In this document: positions 17,078-25,671 of the stretch, in pieces
Layout: every line of letters begins with the position of its first letter
How positions within the stretch are numbered: position 1 is the first letter of the stretch
Assembly: GCA_019636845.1 (NCBI GenBank)
Contig: JAHBWV010000001.1
Span: 1,302,001 to 1,366,000 of the forward strand
From: Phycisphaeraceae bacterium
Lineage (GTDB): Bacteria; Planctomycetota; Phycisphaerae; Phycisphaerales; UBA1924
Length of the DNA stretch: 64,000 bases
Direction of reading: 5' to 3'
The notes under the pieces: model-generated
Told to the model about the DNA's origin: nothing
Seen by the model: only the letters and a program-made list of their open reading frames with translations
Database searches by the model: none
Position numbers and translations under genes: made by a program

Positions 17078-17857
17078 TTACGCGGCGGGTCGGTCGCGGG
17101 CGCGGCGCGGGGTGTCGCGAAGGGTGCGCGTGGAGCCAGCGGCGGCGCGGAGGGTGGGTGCGCTGGGCGCGGGTGATGCGGGGGCTGGGGGTTCGTGTTG
17201 CGACTGATGCGTGGGCTCTTCGGATGGGATGGCGTCGTCCTCGCGGCCATGCGTTGTGACGCTGTTCTTGCATGCCTGGTCTTCGCCCAGGCATGCCACC
17301 CGGGAGCTCGCGTTGTCCTTTGACTGAGAGCCCGAGAGAGCCCCCGAGCTTGCTTGCTGGGTGGCGCTCGGGGCTCCCCTTTGCGCGCGTTGATCGGCGG
17401 TATTGTCGGGGACTGGCTTGGGGTTGGGGATGGGCTTTGGTGCGAGAGCGCGGGACTCGCGGGCGATGGTGGTCGCGGTACGGCGGATGAGTTCCGCGTG
17501 GCGGTGGAGTGTGCGCTGGTCGGCTTCGGGGTCGCGGCCGCTGGGCTGCGGGGCGGGGCTTTCGAGGATGTCGAGGAGTTTGCGGAGCGAGACGGGGCGC
17601 GCGGTCTGGCCGAGGAGGCGGGCGCGGAGGGTGAGGAGCTGGTCGTAGGCGTCGATCTCGGCCTGGACCTCGGGGGTGTTGATGTAGTCGATGAGTGTGA
17701 GGAAGGGGATGTTGAGGTGTGCGGCCAGCCGGTCGAGGGGGAGGTTGGCCTTGAGCATGTCAAGGACAAGGAGGTGTGCCCAGCGTTGGCGGTCGGTGGG
17801 CGCCGCAGGGGTGGTGTTATGGGCCGCTTCGTGTGTGAGGTCGGGTGAGGCGATCAT
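17078..17857 (-). CDS. Putative HTH-containing hypothetical protein with low-complexity tail
   Basis: 259 residues. The ordered part (about 22-140) is helical: a segment with LPLDRLAAHLNIPFLTLIDYI (38-59) resembles a helix-turn-helix, followed by a charged helix and a second helical region with TLHRHAELIRRTATTIARES. From about 140 onward the sequence is Pro/Ser/Thr-rich and probably disordered; residues 188-196 are encoded by the palindrome at 17270-17296. I do not recognise a named family. A possible promoter (17867-17892, minus strand) and a perfect 26-bp dyad (17908-17933) lie directly upstream, consistent with a regulator, but DNA binding is inference. The true C-terminus may be shorter if the tail decays. 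Confidence 0.6.
   Translation of the reverse strand: MIASPDLTHEAAHNTTPAAPTDRQRWAHLLVLDMLKANLPLDRLAAHLNIPFLTLIDYINTPEVQAEIDAYDQLLTLRARLLGQTARPVSLRKLLDILESPAPQPSGRDPEADQRTLHRHAELIRRTATTIARESRALAPKPIPNPKPVPDNTADQRAQRGAPSATQQASSGALSGSQSKDNASSRVACLGEDQACKNSVTTHGREDDAIPSEEPTHQSQHEPPAPASPAPSAPTLRAAAGSTRTLRDTPRRARDRPAA
17270..17300 (-). repeat. Dispersed palindromic repeat, copy 2, inside a coding frame
   Basis: A 10-bp stem (GCATGCCTGG at 17270-17279 with CCAGGCATGC at 17287-17296) and a 7-base loop, flanked by CACC. Read on the minus strand it has the same GGTGGCATGCCTG...CGAAGA...CAGGCATG order as copy 1. It lies within the tail of the gene at 17078-17857 without breaking the frame. Confidence 0.75.
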
Positions 17858-17864
17858 GGAGATG

Positions 17865-17892
17865 AATGTACGGCGCGGCGGGAGTGATGCAA
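17865..17892 (-). promoter_or_regulatory. Possible sigma70-type promoter for the putative HTH gene
   Basis: On the minus strand TTGCAT (17892-17887) and TACATT (17870-17865) are separated by 16 bases, and TACATT ends 7 bases before the ATG at 17857. Three of six and four of six consensus matches. The perfect dyad at 17908-17933 sits about 15 bases upstream of the -35. Confidence 0.35.
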
Positions 17893-17907
17893 GCGCGGGG
17901 TGGGTGT

Positions 17908-17933
17908 GTCACTGACAGACGTCTGTCAGTGAC
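17908..17933. promoter_or_regulatory. Perfect 26-bp inverted repeat, candidate operator
   Basis: The half-site GTCACTGACAGAC is followed directly by its exact reverse complement, with no spacer, giving a gapless 26-bp palindrome centred at 17920/17921. It lies 51 bases upstream of the putative HTH gene. A gapless dyad cannot fold into a normal hairpin loop efficiently and is not followed by a T-run, so a protein-binding operator is more likely than a terminator. Confidence 0.55.
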
Positions 17934-18085
17934 TGTTGGAACAGATAATGGAAGTCGTTGTGGGAGAGGGTGTTAGGGAATTTGAGAAAAACGCACGGAG
18001 GGGCGGAGGGGGCGGCAGGGTGGAAGGGTGGAAGCGAGGGGGGTATGACCGAGTTCGGTCATTGAGCCAACATCCAAGCATTGAG

Positions 18086-18691
18086 TCAGGGTGTGCCGGA
18101 CCCTACCGGGCGGTCGCGGTGCGCGTCTGTTTGATCGGCGGCTGCGGGGTTCGGCGTGTCATTGTCATGCGAGCCCACCGCGTCGGGCGCGATAGCAAAC
18201 TCATGGGGGTCGCTCTTGAATCTGCCTGTACGGAGTCCCCACATGGTGTGAACGACGCGGGTCACGACGATTGCGCTGACAAAGCCGAACACGAAGGCCC
18301 AGTTCGCCTTGATGCCCTGGTGCTGGAGCAGGTACATCAGGCCGCCAGCGACCATGTAGTACAGGGGCGAGAGGATTGCCCGCTCGAACTGGACAAGTGT
18401 TGCATCCTTGAAGAAGGCACGCTTGCTCTTTCGCACGCGAGGGCGGCGCGAGGCGGGCCGCCAGTGGTTGGCGAGCCAGTGCAGCCCGTAATAGATGACC
18501 ACATCGGCGACAACGTCGATTCCCGCCGCGGCGAGCGTGATGAGGAACTTTCGTTCCGGTCCGATCCATTCGCTGACAAGGAAGACCGGGTACTTGGATA
18601 TGGCAATCGCGAGCAGGCCTGCGGCAACCACGTTGAAATTGATATTGAAGAGCCGGCTTTGCTGGTAGAGTTTGAAGAGTCTGCCGGTCAT
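18086..18691 (-). CDS. Conserved-looking four-helix membrane protein, function unknown
   Basis: 201 residues with four predicted membrane helices (about 19-40, 48-74, 104-124, 128-150), a basic loop between helices 2 and 3 (RPASRRPRVRKSKRAFF) and a polar C-terminal tail of ~45 residues. The topology is similar to small GtrA-like membrane proteins, but I see no diagnostic motif. It lies 48 bases downstream of ugd on the same strand, so co-transcription with ugd and a role in envelope polysaccharide are possible (inference). Confidence 0.65.
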   Translation of the reverse strand: MTGRLFKLYQQSRLFNINFNVVAAGLLAIAISKYPVFLVSEWIGPERKFLITLAAAGIDVVADVVIYYGLHWLANHWRPASRRPRVRKSKRAFFKDATLVQFERAILSPLYYMVAGGLMYLLQHQGIKANWAFVFGFVSAIVVTRVVHTMWGLRTGRFKSDPHEFAIAPDAVGSHDNDTPNPAAADQTDAHRDRPVGSGTP

Positions 18692-18739
18692 GGCGGATCA
18701 TCCGGTTTCCATCGGGCACGTCGCATCGGACCCGGTTCG

Positions 18740-20092
18740 TCAAGATCCACTGACGCTCTTGCGTCCGACGGAGTGGTAGATAAATCCATTCTGAGCCATC
18801 ACGGATGGCCGGTACAGGTTGCGTCCGTCGAATATCACGCGAGAGTGCATGAGAGCTCGCAGGCGCTGGACATCTGGGCTTTTGAACTCGTCCCAGTCCG
18901 TGGAGACCACGAGGGCGTCCGCGCCCGTCGCGGCCTCGTACATGTCGTCAACGATCGACAGGGCATTTCCGTGCGTCGTGCCAAGATCGGCCCTGGCGTT
19001 GTCGTTCGCGACGGGATCGAACGCCCGCACGATCGCGCCCGCCGCGAGGGCCTTGCGAATGAGTGTGAGTGCGGGGGCCTCGCGGATGTCGTCGGTCTGT
19101 GGCTTGAAGGCGATTCCCCAGAACGCGATCGTCTTTCCTTTCAGGCCACCGTGCTCGAAGTGTCGTTCGATCTTCGAGAAGAAGCGGTCTCGCTGGCGCT
19201 GGTTCACTTCGTGGACGGCCTTTGAGAGCGGGGTTGGCACGCCCGACTTGTCGCCCATCATGATGCAGGCGAGCGTGTCTTTCGGGAAGCATGATCCGCC
19301 GTACCCGAGCCCCGGATAGAGGAAGGCCGAGCCGATGCGTTTGTCCGCGCACATGCCTTCTCGCACGCGTCCGATGTCCGCGCCGTATGCCTCGCAGAGG
19401 GCGGCCATCTCATTGATGAACGAGATCTTCGTCGCCAGGAAGTTGTTCGAGGCGTACTTGACCATCTCCGAAGAGAGGATGTCCATGATGTAGATTGGGT
19501 GGCCGTTGCGGACGAAGGGGTCGTAGATCGCACGGAAGAACTCGCCGGCCTCGGGGTCTTCCACGCCGCACACCACGCGATCGGGCTTTATGAAGTCGCT
19601 GATCGCTGCGCCTTCTTTGAGGAACTCTGGGTTGTTGGCGATGTGGAACCTGACGCCTGGCGCGCCGGCTGCGATCCTGTCGCGGACCGCGAGCGAGGTG
19701 CCGACGGGGACTGTGCTTTTGACGACGATCGTCTTGGCGGGTGTTGCTGCGGGGAGCGTTCTGAGGACTGCGGCGATGTCGTCCGCTGCGGCGTGGATGT
19801 AGCGGAGGTCCGTGTGTCCGTTGTCGTCGCTTGGTGTGCCGACACAGATGAAGATGGCATCGGCATCGCGGTAGGCCTCGGCCCGGTCGGTGGTGAAGCG
19901 GAGGCGGCCCGCGGCGATGTTTTTCTCCATGAGTTCGGTGAGCCCGGGCTCATAGATGGGGCACTCGCCGCGCCGGAGTTTTTCGATCTTTCGTTCGTCG
20001 ATGTCGAGGCATGTGACGGCGTTTCCCGTGTTGGAGAAACAGACTCCCGTGACGAGTCCGACATACCCTGTTCCGACCATCGTCAGACGCAT
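18740..20092 (-). CDS. ugd: UDP-glucose/GDP-mannose 6-dehydrogenase
   Basis: 450 residues. N-terminal Rossmann motif VGTGYVG (6-12), middle-domain signature NPEFLKEGAAISDF, and catalytic cysteine C268 in GYGGSCFPKD. The enzyme oxidises UDP-glucose to UDP-glucuronate with 2 NAD+, feeding capsule or O-antigen synthesis. A UDP-glucose substrate is the usual assignment for this type, but other sugar nucleotides are used by relatives. Start set at 20092 because GAGG lies 6 bases ahead; four codons earlier is an alternative ATG. Divergent from a methyltransferase, upstream of a small membrane protein. Confidence 0.94.
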   Translation of the reverse strand: MRLTMVGTGYVGLVTGVCFSNTGNAVTCLDIDERKIEKLRRGECPIYEPGLTELMEKNIAAGRLRFTTDRAEAYRDADAIFICVGTPSDDNGHTDLRYIHAAADDIAAVLRTLPAATPAKTIVVKSTVPVGTSLAVRDRIAAGAPGVRFHIANNPEFLKEGAAISDFIKPDRVVCGVEDPEAGEFFRAIYDPFVRNGHPIYIMDILSSEMVKYASNNFLATKISFINEMAALCEAYGADIGRVREGMCADKRIGSAFLYPGLGYGGSCFPKDTLACIMMGDKSGVPTPLSKAVHEVNQRQRDRFFSKIERHFEHGGLKGKTIAFWGIAFKPQTDDIREAPALTLIRKALAAGAIVRAFDPVANDNARADLGTTHGNALSIVDDMYEAATGADALVVSTDWDEFKSPDVQRLRALMHSRVIFDGRNLYRPSVMAQNGFIYHSVGRKSVSGS

Positions 20093-20190
20093 TGCGCACC
20101 TCATCCGTGACGTTGCCGCCGACGGTCTGGCCGACGGGTCTGACTATAGCCGCGCGACAAAGTGCCGCGTGCTCCGTACACTCCCCGCCC

Positions 20191-21027
20191 ATGCCAGGAC
20201 CCAAGAAGCCCGAGTCGAGCCGTTCCAGGAAGTCCCGTGCAGCCCGCGCGGATCGCCATGATCTGTACCAGAGGGCGGTGCAGGACGTTGTCTCCGAGGT
20301 CGACTTTGTTGAGGGTGAGTTCAAGCGGATCCGCGGGCGGCGCGCCGCGTTGATCCGCGAGGACTTCTGCGGGACGGCGAACACATCTTGCGAGTGGGTG
20401 CGCCGGGGGCCTTCGCACCGGGCGATCGGCGTCGATCTCGACCAGCCGACGCTCGACTGGGGCATCGAGCACAACCTGTCGAAGCTTCGGCCGGCGCAGC
20501 GTGAGCGGGTCACGCTGCTGAATCGCAATGTGTTGTCGCCGGGGCGCGAGGGGAGCGGGGTCGATGCGGTGCTGGCGATGAATTTTTCGTACTGGATCTT
20601 CAAGACCCGACCGCTGATGCGCAGGTACTTTGAGAGCGTTCGCACGTCGCTGGCGAGTGACGGGCTTTTCTTCATGGACTTTTACGGCGGTCCTGACAGC
20701 GTGAAGATCATGCGGGAGCGGAGGCCTTGCCGCGGGTTCACGTATGTCTGGGACCAGTCTCGGTACGACGCGTTGACGGGGGACTACACGTGCCACATCC
20801 ACTTTGCGTTCGCGGATGGGTCGCGGATGCGAAACGCGTTCACGTACGAGTGGCGGCTGTGGAGTCTGGTGGAGATCCGGGAGTTGCTGGCGGAGGCGGG
20901 GTTCGGGCGATCGACCGTCTATCTTGAGGGTGACGACGGGAAGGGTGGCGGGGATGGGAAGTTCGTGCCGGCATCGGTGGGCGAGAACTGCTTGGCGTGG
21001 CTGGCTTATATCGTGGCCGAGCCGTGA
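20191..21027 (+). CDS. Class I SAM-dependent methyltransferase
   Basis: 278 residues. After a basic N-terminus (PGPKKPESSRSRKSRAARADRHDLYQ) the protein shows a Rossmann-type methyltransferase core: REDFCGTANTSCEWVRRG as motif I, GVDLDQPTLDWG with the acidic D of motif II, and DAVLAMNFSYWI as motif IV. The layout resembles planctomycete/myxobacterial class I methyltransferases of unknown substrate. No Shine-Dalgarno is seen before ATG 20191; the frame is open upstream toward the divergent ugd start, so the N-terminus is uncertain. Confidence 0.8.
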   Translation: MPGPKKPESSRSRKSRAARADRHDLYQRAVQDVVSEVDFVEGEFKRIRGRRAALIREDFCGTANTSCEWVRRGPSHRAIGVDLDQPTLDWGIEHNLSKLRPAQRERVTLLNRNVLSPGREGSGVDAVLAMNFSYWIFKTRPLMRRYFESVRTSLASDGLFFMDFYGGPDSVKIMRERRPCRGFTYVWDQSRYDALTGDYTCHIHFAFADGSRMRNAFTYEWRLWSLVEIRELLAEAGFGRSTVYLEGDDGKGGGDGKFVPASVGENCLAWLAYIVAEP

Positions 21028-21130
21028 TCGGAAAGGTGTGTGGGTGGGAGGGGCGTGGTGGCGTTTGCTGCGCTATGATTTCAGGAAGTATTGAAACCGC
21101 CTGTCCCACCGATGGACCGGAAGACCGACT

Positions 21131-22165
21131 ATGCGAGGCGTTCTCGAACTGACACCGGAACTGGAAGGCGTGCAGACGGCTGTGGCTTCGGCGCTTGGGC
21201 GTGTCGAACGCCGCTTCGCGGAGCAGCTGCGTTCTGATCTGCCGGTGGTGAATGAGTTGTGCGGGCACGTCGAGCGGTATCGGGGGAAAATGCTGAGGCC
21301 GGTGCTGGTCTTGCTTGCTGGATTGGCGGCGCATCCCGAGGCATCATCGAGCGAGCCGGGCGAGATCCTGGGCGAGGAGCACGTCACGATGGCGGCTGTG
21401 TGCGAGATGGTTCACATGGCCACGCTCGTTCACGATGATGTGCTGGATGAGGCGGACGTGAGGCGTCGGGGGAGGACGCTGAACACGCTGAGGGGGAATG
21501 AGGCGGCGGTGATGCTCGGCGATTACCTGATCGCGTCGGCGTATCACCTTTGTTCGCAGATGCGGTCGCAGGATCATGCGCTGGCGATCGCGGGTGTGAG
21601 TCGGGTGCTGTGCGCGGGGGAGTTGCTGCAGATCGATCATCGCGAGGATTGGTCGCTGGATGAGGCGACGTACTTCGAGATTCTGGAGCGGAAGACGGCG
21701 TCGCTGATCGCGGTGGCCTGCGAGCGGGGGGCGTTGATCTCGGGCGCGGATACGAGAGTTGCGGGCGCGCTCGGGGCGTATGGCAGACAACTCGGCGTTG
21801 CGTTCCAGATACAGGACGACCTGCTCGACCTGACGGGCGAGGAGGGGTTGGTCGGGAAGTCGGTGGGGAAGGACATCGAGAAGGGGAAGCTGACGCTGCC
21901 GCTGATTCTGCATCTGGCGGATGCGGAGGCGTCGGAGCGTGCGGCGTGCATCAGACTGATCGAGGGTGCATCGCGAGCGGGCGGCGGTGAGGAGCGGGCG
22001 AACCTTGCGGATCGGCTGCTGGCGTCGGGCGCGCTGGCGCGTGCGCACCACATCGCGCTCGAGCGTGTTGCGGCGGCGAGGGCGTCTCTGGATGCGATTG
22101 CGCCGACTCCTGCGCGGAGCGTGCTGGAGCGGATGGCCGACGCCGCGGTGAGGCGGTCGCTCTGA
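21131..22165 (+). CDS. Polyprenyl (long-chain isoprenyl) diphosphate synthase
   Basis: 344 residues. The two aspartate-rich motifs are D102-D103-x-x-D106 (HDDVLDEAD) and D229-D230-x-x-D233 (QDDLLD), with GKMLRP near residue 52 binding IPP. The residue five before the first motif is small (A97), which in this family allows long chains, so a quinone side-chain role (with mqnD at 62.5 kb, menaquinone) or undecaprenyl-like product is likely. A possible -10 TATGAT is at 21074-21079. Confidence 0.92.
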   Translation: MRGVLELTPELEGVQTAVASALGRVERRFAEQLRSDLPVVNELCGHVERYRGKMLRPVLVLLAGLAAHPEASSSEPGEILGEEHVTMAAVCEMVHMATLVHDDVLDEADVRRRGRTLNTLRGNEAAVMLGDYLIASAYHLCSQMRSQDHALAIAGVSRVLCAGELLQIDHREDWSLDEATYFEILERKTASLIAVACERGALISGADTRVAGALGAYGRQLGVAFQIQDDLLDLTGEEGLVGKSVGKDIEKGKLTLPLILHLADAEASERAACIRLIEGASRAGGGEERANLADRLLASGALARAHHIALERVAAARASLDAIAPTPARSVLERMADAAVRRSL

Positions 22166-22191
22166 AGAGGCCATCTTCGAGCGTTCTGTGG

Positions 22192-23412
22192 TCAGTACAT
22201 GTCGCTCATCCAGGGCGTTGAGCGGGCGAAGATGCTGTCGGCGAGTGAGAGGGTGGTGTCGTCGCCGTCGGCGAGGCCGAGGAGGCGGGCCTGGTGAGCG
22301 GTGTTGAAGCCGCTGTACAGGGTTGCGATGGCGCGGGCGGAGAGTCGGAGCACACTGCTTGATTCGGCGGCGGAGTGGTCGCGCGCGGCGGAGGCGCGTC
22401 CGTCGGCGATGCGGATGAGCCAGCGTCCCGAGTTCTCCGGGATGGTGTCGTCGTTGAGTTCAAGGCGGAGTTCGGTGTTGATCGCGGGCGAGTAGGCGCG
22501 GGACTCGATGGCGCGTTTGAAGTCGATGACGCGGATGAGCCAGTCGTCCTTGAGTTCGACCTTGTGTCGTTGCTGGCGCAGGAGTTGGAGGGCGGGGTGG
22601 GTGGGCCCGCCGCAGAATGTGAGGTTCTCGCCCATCATGGAGAAGTCGTGGAGGAATTCCCAGAGTCGGCGTCCGGCGGCTTCGTCGGTGAAGACAAAGT
22701 CTGAGAGGGCGACGCTGAAGCGTCCGAGCGGGTTCGATCGCTGCTGGCTCATGAAGAGGTAGCCACGGAGTGAGCCGGCGGCATCGCGGACGCCGAAGCC
22801 GGTGTAGGTCTCCTCGCGTTGCTTGCGTATGCGTGACCAGATGTATGGGCCGCGGTCGAGCGTTCCTTCGTACATGCGCGCGAAGTTCTGGTAGCACGCG
22901 CGGATCTCGGGATCGTCTGATTCCTGAAGTGCGACGATGCGGAGTTCTCCTGGGAGCGTGGAAACGGCGCTGAGCGGCCCTCCGGCGTCGATGCGAACGA
23001 GAGGGACGGTGTATTGGAAGCGGTGTCCGGCGTGCTCGAAGCCGAACTTGCGATAGAGGCGATGGGTCGAGGCGTAGAGGCCGGCCAGAGCCCAGCCCTC
23101 TTCAAACGCTGAGCGGACGAGGTTGTGCATGAGGAACGCGGCGTGTCCGAGGCCTCGTTCCTCTGGAGCGACAGCGACGCCCGCAACGCCGAGGAGGGGC
23201 ACGCTGCGACCGCCGAAGTAGGCACCCATCGGGATGCGGAGGAGGGAGGCGACGGCACGGCCCTCGTCCTGCACGACTCTGAGGTTGTCGACGCCTGCGT
23301 TGGTGAGCCAATCGCGGGCGCCTTCCGGGGTGCCGCCGAAGGCGAGAGCGATCATGCGGGCGATGTTGTCGAGGTCGCGTGCGGCGTCGAGTGTGGTGTA
23401 GGTGCGGGGCAT
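22192..23412 (-). CDS. Eis-like GNAT N-acetyltransferase
   Basis: 406 residues. N-terminal GNAT domain with acetyl-CoA loop PEERGLGHAAFLM (around residue 88) and the helix GLYASTHRLYRKFGFEHAG, a second degenerate GNAT-like domain, and a C-terminal sterol-carrier-like domain containing RLELNDDTIPENSGRWLI. This three-domain order is that of the Eis (enhanced intracellular survival) family, whose members acetylate amines such as aminoglycosides or protein lysines. Start chosen at ATG 23412; the open frame further upstream overlaps the next gene antisense-free but lacks coding character. Convergent with the polyprenyl synthase. Confidence 0.88.
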   Translation of the reverse strand: MPRTYTTLDAARDLDNIARMIALAFGGTPEGARDWLTNAGVDNLRVVQDEGRAVASLLRIPMGAYFGGRSVPLLGVAGVAVAPEERGLGHAAFLMHNLVRSAFEEGWALAGLYASTHRLYRKFGFEHAGHRFQYTVPLVRIDAGGPLSAVSTLPGELRIVALQESDDPEIRACYQNFARMYEGTLDRGPYIWSRIRKQREETYTGFGVRDAAGSLRGYLFMSQQRSNPLGRFSVALSDFVFTDEAAGRRLWEFLHDFSMMGENLTFCGGPTHPALQLLRQQRHKVELKDDWLIRVIDFKRAIESRAYSPAINTELRLELNDDTIPENSGRWLIRIADGRASAARDHSAAESSSVLRLSARAIATLYSGFNTAHQARLLGLADGDDTTLSLADSIFARSTPWMSDMY

Positions 23413-23459
23413 GCTGGGCGGGCTCCGGGAGCGGTTCCGCGTTGATGGTGGGCCTGAAC

Positions 23460-23960
23460 TCAGACTCTGAGGAATCCGAGATGCAGGGAGGCGTGGTTCA
23501 GGTGCATACGCGTCCACTGGTCCTTGGTGAGCGGGCCGAAGATTGGATTGGGGCCTGGCTGCTCGATCTTGAAGCGAGCGATGGCGTTTCGGAGGCGTTT
23601 GGCGCCTTCTGGCACGGACATCTCGGTGACGCCGTATGTGCCTTCGGGGGCGCCTCGGATGCGGAAGCCGGGCTTCATGCGGGGCTGTTTCAGCATCGGT
23701 CCCTTCATCGTGCGTCCGATGATTCGCACGAACCACGGCGGGTTCATGGGGTAGCCATCGAAGGCATAGTCGATCCATGCCGCGATGTGGCCGAGGACCT
23801 TGCCAGCTGACCAGTTGCCGCAGGTCTGGAGCGTGCCTGCGCGATCTGCGGCTTCGACGGCGGCGATCTCTCGTTCGAGGTCGTCCAAGGTGCGGAGCGA
23901 CAACTCGCGACATGGCGCATGGTTCTTCGAGTCGGCATTCTCAGAGCCCGTTGATGTCAT
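23460..23960 (-). CDS. DUF1569-family (DinB-fold) protein
   Basis: 166 residues. The motif TLQTCGNWSAGKVLGHIAAWIDYAFDG and the C-terminal RMHLNHASLHLGFL match DUF1569 proteins, which have the DinB/YfiT four-helix fold with histidines positioned to bind a metal. Such proteins often act in thiol transfer or have unknown roles. Start at 23960 gives a typical N-terminus. It lies 47 bases upstream of the Eis-like gene on the same strand and may be co-transcribed. Confidence 0.82.
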   Translation of the reverse strand: MTSTGSENADSKNHAPCRELSLRTLDDLEREIAAVEAADRAGTLQTCGNWSAGKVLGHIAAWIDYAFDGYPMNPPWFVRIIGRTMKGPMLKQPRMKPGFRIRGAPEGTYGVTEMSVPEGAKRLRNAIARFKIEQPGPNPIFGPLTKDQWTRMHLNHASLHLGFLRV

Positions 23961-24020
23961 GCGAGAATCGTACCGCGCCGGGGTGGTTGAGGTGGCAGCA
24001 CATGCGGGGCGCATGGCACC

Positions 24021-24935
24021 TCAGAAGAGGAATCGCACGCCGACGGTCATGCCCCAGTCGGTCTCGGGGCGGTCGTTGACATCTTCGAGGATGGGGATGC
24101 GTGCGCCGATTTCGCCCGCCCAGGTGCGTGCCTCGTACAGAAGGCCTGGGGAGAGGAGGATCTCGTTGTCGCCGTTGGTTTCGTAGAGGCCGTTGAGTTC
24201 GAGCACGGCGTAGAGTGCCGCGCTGCTGGTTGCGGTCCATGCGCCGGGGGCGAGGCGGTAGAGGTAGGACGCGTTGTACCAGAGGGCATCGTGCGGGCCG
24301 TCTCCGCCGAGGTTGTGCTCATCGTCGCCGCCGGTGTTGAACTTGAAACGTGCGGCGGCGTTGAGCCCGTGTCTGCCTCTGATTGTGGTAGCGGCGATTC
24401 CGACGATCGGATCGACGGAGCCGGAGGTGAAGTTGCCGTCGCCGCTTGGGATCTCTGCGCCGGCGAGCAGGGCGACGCGGAGCGTATCGAGCGTTCCGGA
24501 GTCGGACTTGTAGATGCGATACTTGAAGAGTATCTCGGGATCGGCGAGGCCGAAGTCGGAGTCGGAATCGCCTGAGATGGTGTGTTCGGTTCGTTTCTCG
24601 ACTGGGATGGTCGCGAGAAGGGCGAGATCTCTGGTGAGCCCGGCGATGATGCTGGTTTCGAGGCGGAGTTGAGTGGTGCGATCGTTGTGATCCGTGTTGT
24701 TGTCGTGCGGCGAGCGTCCGTAGCGGGTGTAGCGTGCGCGTTCGTAGAGGTAGATGACACCAGGGGAGGGTTGTGTCGCGGAGTCCATGTTGAGGGCTTC
24801 CTGTGCGGGCGCGGCGGGTGCGAAGAGTGAGGAGAGTGCGGCGCAGAGCAGAATGAGCATCGGAGAGAGATGCAGAAGGCACGGAGGAGCATGCGGTGAG
24901 GCGATGGCGCGGCGTATCGGCGGTGTGGGTCTCAT
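24021..24935 (-). CDS. Outer-membrane beta-barrel protein (transporter-like)
   Basis: 304 residues with a long signal peptide (hydrophobic stretch MLILLCAALSSLFAPAAPAQ, about 26-45) and a pattern of alternating polar and hydrophobic strands ending in TVGVRFLF (terminal Phe). Repeated strand-turn units contain DSDFGLADPEILFKYRIY and AGAEIPSGDGNF, as in outer-membrane 'transporter' family proteins of about 250-300 residues. It lies 14 bases downstream of a heavy-metal-associated lipoprotein gene, so a role in metal export or sensing is possible (inference). Confidence 0.75.
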   Translation of the reverse strand: MRPTPPIRRAIASPHAPPCLLHLSPMLILLCAALSSLFAPAAPAQEALNMDSATQPSPGVIYLYERARYTRYGRSPHDNNTDHNDRTTQLRLETSIIAGLTRDLALLATIPVEKRTEHTISGDSDSDFGLADPEILFKYRIYKSDSGTLDTLRVALLAGAEIPSGDGNFTSGSVDPIVGIAATTIRGRHGLNAAARFKFNTGGDDEHNLGGDGPHDALWYNASYLYRLAPGAWTATSSAALYAVLELNGLYETNGDNEILLSPGLLYEARTWAGEIGARIPILEDVNDRPETDWGMTVGVRFLF

Positions 24936-24949
24936 GTGGTTGCCCCTTC

Positions 24950-25381
24950 TCAGTGTTGTGAGATCCTGACGAGCGTGAAGCCCGCCTGATCGATCGCGCG
25001 TGCGAGCGAGGATGGAGAGGGGCGTGGATCCTTGAGTTGGAGTTCGATCTCGCCCTTCTCGAAGTCGATGCGGATGTCCTGCACGCCTCGGAGCGAGCCG
25101 AGTTGCTTGTCCACGTTGGTTGCGCAGAGGGGGCAGGAGAGCCCGTTCACGGCGAGTGTGACCTTGTCGGCGGTGATCGGCGTCTTGCTTGCGAGGTGCT
25201 CGCGGTCCTTCTCTGAAGAGGTGTGGACCACGCTCTCGCCGGGTTCGCGTTCTGCGACGGGCGTCGGGTTCGGGGTATCGGTCGAGGCCGACTGCGTGGT
25301 CGCGCATCCGAGGAGGAGTGAGCCGATGGCTGCGATCATGATGGTTCCGACGATGAGACGCAGAGCGGGTGAGGGATTCAT
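24950..25381 (-). CDS. Heavy-metal-associated (HMA) domain lipoprotein
   Basis: 143 residues. A lipoprotein signal (SLLLGC, C26) anchors a flexible acidic linker and a C-terminal HMA domain (about 72-143) with the metal-binding GLSCPLC motif (C83, C86). This CxxC ferredoxin-like fold binds Cu(I) or other soft metals in chaperones and ATPases; here it would face the periplasm. GGAG lies 7 bases before the ATG at 25381. Co-directional and 14 bases from the outer-membrane protein gene, and downstream of the DUF2946-like gene, forming a probable metal-handling group. Confidence 0.87.
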   Translation of the reverse strand: MNPSPALRLIVGTIMIAAIGSLLLGCATTQSASTDTPNPTPVAEREPGESVVHTSSEKDREHLASKTPITADKVTLAVNGLSCPLCATNVDKQLGSLRGVQDIRIDFEKGEIELQLKDPRPSPSSLARAIDQAGFTLVRISQH

Positions 25382-25671
25382 GGGGGAGCTCCATCTGCGC
25401 ACGGCAACGAGATGCGTGATGCCGGCGCGTTGCGGGTTTGCTGAGGGGCCGATGCGCGGCGCGTGATGGCCTGCGATCGGCTTGTGCTTGTGTACGAGCG
25501 CGGTGATGAGCGAATCCGGCGCGAGCCGGCATCCTTATGGGGATGTCTGCGTGCGGACGTGATCGATCGCTCTGACGCGGATGGCGCGAGATTCGACCGT
25601 TCGCGGCGCGTGCGTGTGGGATTCGCCGGATGTGGGGCTTGGGCGCGCAGGGTGGGCCCGGAGGTCAGCGG

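Noticed and set aside
17908-17933. Calling the 26-bp palindrome an intrinsic terminator of the membrane protein gene at 18086
   Set aside because: It has no loop sequence and no T-run on either strand, and it lies about 150 bases beyond that gene's stop, close to the next gene's promoter.
16748-18085. A replication origin at the skew switch
   Set aside because: Skew polarity fits, but no TTATCCACA-type DnaA boxes, dnaA/dnaN genes or AT-rich unwinding region were seen, so it is listed as a finding rather than an annotated origin.
25382-25671. Additional small gene between the HMA lipoprotein and DUF2946-like genes
   Set aside because: Open frames here are short, mutually antisense and lack ribosome sites or recognisable motifs.
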